A DNA stretch of 64,000 bases, taken from Streptomyces toyocaensis (GTDB taxonomy: Bacteria; Actinomycetota; Actinomycetes; Streptomycetales; Streptomycetaceae). Location of the stretch: assembly GCF_000725125.1 (NCBI RefSeq), contig NZ_JFCB01000009.1:145744-209743 (forward strand), written 5' to 3'. Positions 62,263 through 64,000 of this stretch are shown here, one piece after another. The first letter of the stretch is position 1, and each line of letters begins with the position of its first letter. The translations under genes were made by a program, and so were the position numbers. Below the pieces are notes generated by a model. That model was not told the DNA's origin. It did no database searches and worked only from the letters and a program-made list of their open reading frames with translations.

Positions 62263-62285
62263 ACCGTGCACCACTGCACTGACAA
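62263..62285 (-). promoter_or_regulatory. Probable PafBC-type DNA-damage promoter of the MoxR operon
   Basis: On the - strand TTGTCAGTG, eight bases, then CACGGT. This is the damage-promoter pattern TTGTCRGTG-N8-TANNNT with C in place of the first T of the -10 part. A transcript would have a leader of roughly 40 bases. Confidence 0.55.
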
Positions 62286-62331
62286 TCGCCCTGACCTGCG
62301 CGGACAGGCACTCCGGGAGGATTGTCAGTGC
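62276..62331. repeat. Perfect 12-bp inverted repeat between the divergent operons
   Basis: GCACTGACAATC (62276-62287) and GATTGTCAGTGC (62320-62331), separated by 32 bases. Each arm is the upstream half of one of the two divergent damage-type promoters. Confidence 0.9.
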
Positions 62332-62344
62332 CGGGTCCTAGGGT
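62322..62344 (+). promoter_or_regulatory. PafBC-type (RecA-independent) DNA-damage promoter of the SWIM operon
   Basis: TTGTCAGTG (62322-62330), exactly eight bases, then TAGGGT (62339-62344). It fits every fixed position of the actinobacterial damage-promoter motif TTGTCRGTG-N8-TANNNT, known from recA promoters of mycobacteria and streptomycetes. The -10 part ends seven bases before ATG 62352, so the mRNA should be leaderless. Confidence 0.8.
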
Positions 62345-62351
62345 CGGTGGC

Positions 62352-63713
62352 ATGACTCAGCAGGGGGTGCGCTGGACCACGGAGCAGGTGCTGGCACTGG
62401 CGCCTGACGCCGCGTCACGCACAGCGGGGAGCGAACTGGCCGCGGCCGGGCCGTGGTCGGCGGCCGGCAGTTCCGGCGAGGGGGCGGTGTGGGGGCTGTG
62501 CGGGGGCGGCGGGAGCACGCCGTACCGGACGGTCGTCGACGTCGCGGACGCCGGCGCGCCCGCCTACTCGTGCAGTTGTCCGAGCCGTTCGTTCCCCTGC
62601 GAGCACGCACTCGGTCTGCTGCTGCTCTGGGCGGGCGGGGAGGAGACGGTGCCGCGGGCGGAGGCACCGGAGTGGGCCGAGCGGTGGATCGCGGGCCGGC
62701 ACAGGCGCGAGCAAGCGGCGAACGAGCGGGCCGGGGGCGCGGCGGGTTCCCCGCCGGCGCCGGCGGATCCGGAGGCTGCGCGGCGCCGGGCGGAGCGCCG
62801 GGCGGAGCGGGTCACCGCGGGCGCGGTGGAGCTGGAGCAGCGGCTCGCGGATCTGCTCCGCGGCGGCCTGGCGTCGGCGGCGCAGTCCGGGTACGGCCTG
62901 TGGGAGGAGACCGCGGCCCGCATGGTGGACGCCCAGGCGCAGGGGCTGGCCACCCGGGTGCGGGAGCTGGGGGCGCTCCCGGACACCGGGCCGGGGCGGC
63001 CGGTGCGGGTGCTGGAGGAGTGCGCGCTGCTCCACCTCCTGGCCCGGGGCTGGCTGCGCCGGGAGCGGCTGCCGCGGCCACTCGCCGCGACGGTCCGTTC
63101 CCGGATCGGCCTGCCCGCGCGGGCGGACGGCCCGCCGGTGCGGGACCGCTGGCTGGTCCTCGCCCAGTACGACACGGCGGACAGCCGCCTGATCACCCGC
63201 CGCATCTGGCTGTACGGCACCGGCTCGGGGCGTACGGCGCTGCTGCTGTCCTACGGTGCGGCGGGCCGGGCCCCGGAGCTCGCGCTGCCGGTCGGGCTGG
63301 CCCTGGACGCGGAGGTGTCCGCGTACCCGGGGGCGGCACAGGTGCGGGTGGCCCTGGGGGACCGGTTCGCGCCGCCCGCGCCGACGGAGGCGCGCCCGCC
63401 GGGCACGACGACGGGCCGGGCGGTCGCCCGCTACGGCGAGGCGCTGCGCGACGACCCCTGGCTGGACGCGGTGCCGGTGACGCTGGGGCGGGTGACACCG
63501 GCCCCGGACGGTGACGGCTGGCAGCTGGCCGACGCCGACGAGGACGCGGCCCTGCCGCTCACCCCGGCCGCGTGCGCCCGCCCCGGTCTGTGGCGCCTGG
63601 TCGCCCTGTCGGGCGGCGCCCCGGTCAGGGTCTTCGGTGAGTGCGGCCACCAGGGATTCACCCCTTTGGCGGCATGGCCGCAGGGGCCGGGGGAGGCGGT
63701 GGCGCTGTGCTGA
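62352..63713 (+). CDS. SWIM zinc-finger protein
   Basis: 453 residues. SWIM motif CxC-x6-CxH: C74, C76, C83 and H85 in YSCSCPSRSFPCEHALGLLLLW. The remaining part is Ala/Arg-rich helical, then beta-rich near the C-terminus (RWLVLAQYDTADSRLITRRIWLYG). SWIM domains bind zinc and usually nucleic acid or protein. ATG 62352 follows the -10 element directly with no ribosome site, so translation is probably leaderless. It heads the operon with the DUF5691 gene and is divergent from the MoxR operon. Confidence 0.9.
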   Translation: MTQQGVRWTTEQVLALAPDAASRTAGSELAAAGPWSAAGSSGEGAVWGLCGGGGSTPYRTVVDVADAGAPAYSCSCPSRSFPCEHALGLLLLWAGGEETVPRAEAPEWAERWIAGRHRREQAANERAGGAAGSPPAPADPEAARRRAERRAERVTAGAVELEQRLADLLRGGLASAAQSGYGLWEETAARMVDAQAQGLATRVRELGALPDTGPGRPVRVLEECALLHLLARGWLRRERLPRPLAATVRSRIGLPARADGPPVRDRWLVLAQYDTADSRLITRRIWLYGTGSGRTALLLSYGAAGRAPELALPVGLALDAEVSAYPGAAQVRVALGDRFAPPAPTEARPPGTTTGRAVARYGEALRDDPWLDAVPVTLGRVTPAPDGDGWQLADADEDAALPLTPAACARPGLWRLVALSGGAPVRVFGECGHQGFTPLAAWPQGPGEAVALC

Positions 63714-63825
63714 GCACCGCCATCCCCGCGGCCCCGGCCGGACCCGGGAATCTTTCGGGCCTCACCGGACACCCGGTGCACCCGAGTCTTCGGCCGTTGC
63801 GGGACGCCCGCCGGAAAGGAAGCTC

Positions 63826-64000
63826 ATGAGCAGGACGCCCGTCGCCGTGGCCGCGCCCCTCCCCGACTGGGAGGACCTGGTGACCACGGCCCTGCTGGGC
63901 ACGGACCGGCGCACACCGGCGGGTGTCGCGCCCGGTCCGCGGGCGCCGTCGGCCCTGCTGGACGCGGCGGCCGTGGCGACGGTACGGCGACGGGCCGGGC
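63826..64000 (+). CDS. DUF5691 family protein (3' end cut by window)
   Basis: 58 codons are visible. The protein opens with MSRTPVAVAAPLPDWEDLVTTALLGTDRRTP, the typical start of DUF5691 proteins (E-D-L-V-T-x-A-L-L-G-T-D-R-R), then runs off the window. ATG 63826 has GGAAAGGA upstream. It is 112 bases after the SWIM gene. DUF5691 genes are often next to SWIM, MoxR and VWA genes. Confidence 0.85.
   Translation, partial: MSRTPVAVAAPLPDWEDLVTTALLGTDRRTPAGVAPGPRAPSALLDAAAVATVRRRAG

Overview
The window is high-GC chromosomal DNA (about 70-75% G+C, strong G/C bias at third codon positions, frequent GTG and some TTG starts). It looks like core chromosome of a Streptomyces or close relative. From memory, the gene order matches, in reverse, the S. 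coelicolor SCO48xx region: sucCD, purN-purH, folD, mdh, betaine genes, glyA, trpS, the SCO4848-type protein and sdhCDAB. I could not run a search, so the species is not assigned. I see no tRNA, rRNA, transposase, prophage, integron or CRISPR array. The two edge genes are cut by the window.

Layout. 0-5 kb: two tandem ECF sigma-factor genes, each followed by a gene for a charged protein (a transmembrane helix is visible in the complete one), then a membrane-anchored DUF3152 metalloprotease-like protein. 5-12 kb: a secreted peptidoglycan amidase with a seven-repeat FG-GAP propeller, flanked by two paralogous small proteins, plus two unrecognised small genes, a GH20 hexosaminidase and a degenerate OHCU-decarboxylase homologue. 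12.4-17.5 kb: the succinate dehydrogenase operon, a lone Uma2 nuclease gene and a TetR regulator. 17.7-25.8 kb: a metallophosphoesterase, the SCO4848-type protein, a D-Ala-D-Ala carboxypeptidase and a divergent decaprenyl-phosphoryl-arabinose (DPA) module (PAP2-UbiA-GtrA-YihY facing DprE1-DprE2). 25.8-34 kb: a 2H phosphoesterase, trpS, glyA with a ZTP riboswitch, a YgiC-like ligase with a lipoprotein, a DHFR-like protein and a MocR/AhpD-like divergent pair.

34-41.3 kb is one operon for choline-to-glycine-betaine oxidation plus a quaternary-amine ABC transporter (betB-betA-ATPase-double permease-binding protein). 41.5-57.3 kb is mostly housekeeping: mdh, folD, purN-purH and sucCD. Between these lie membrane proteins, a DUF2690 regulator and an XRE/sigma-like fusion protein. 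Central carbon metabolism (sdh, mdh, sucCD), one-carbon metabolism (glyA, folD) and purine synthesis (purN, purH) are therefore spread through the window.

57.4-64 kb holds the most interesting feature. A MoxR AAA+ ATPase, a DUF5682 protein and a VWA protein form one operon. It is divergent from a SWIM zinc-finger gene and a DUF5691 gene. The 133-bp gap between the two operons carries a perfect 12-bp inverted repeat whose arms read GATTGTCAGTGC. On the SWIM side this forms an exact TTGTCAGTG-N8-TAGGGT element, the actinobacterial RecA-independent (PafBC-type) DNA-damage promoter, placed so that the mRNA would be leaderless. The MoxR side has the same element with one mismatch. The window therefore suggests a DNA-damage-inducible, largely uncharacterised chaperone or nucleoprotein-remodelling system.
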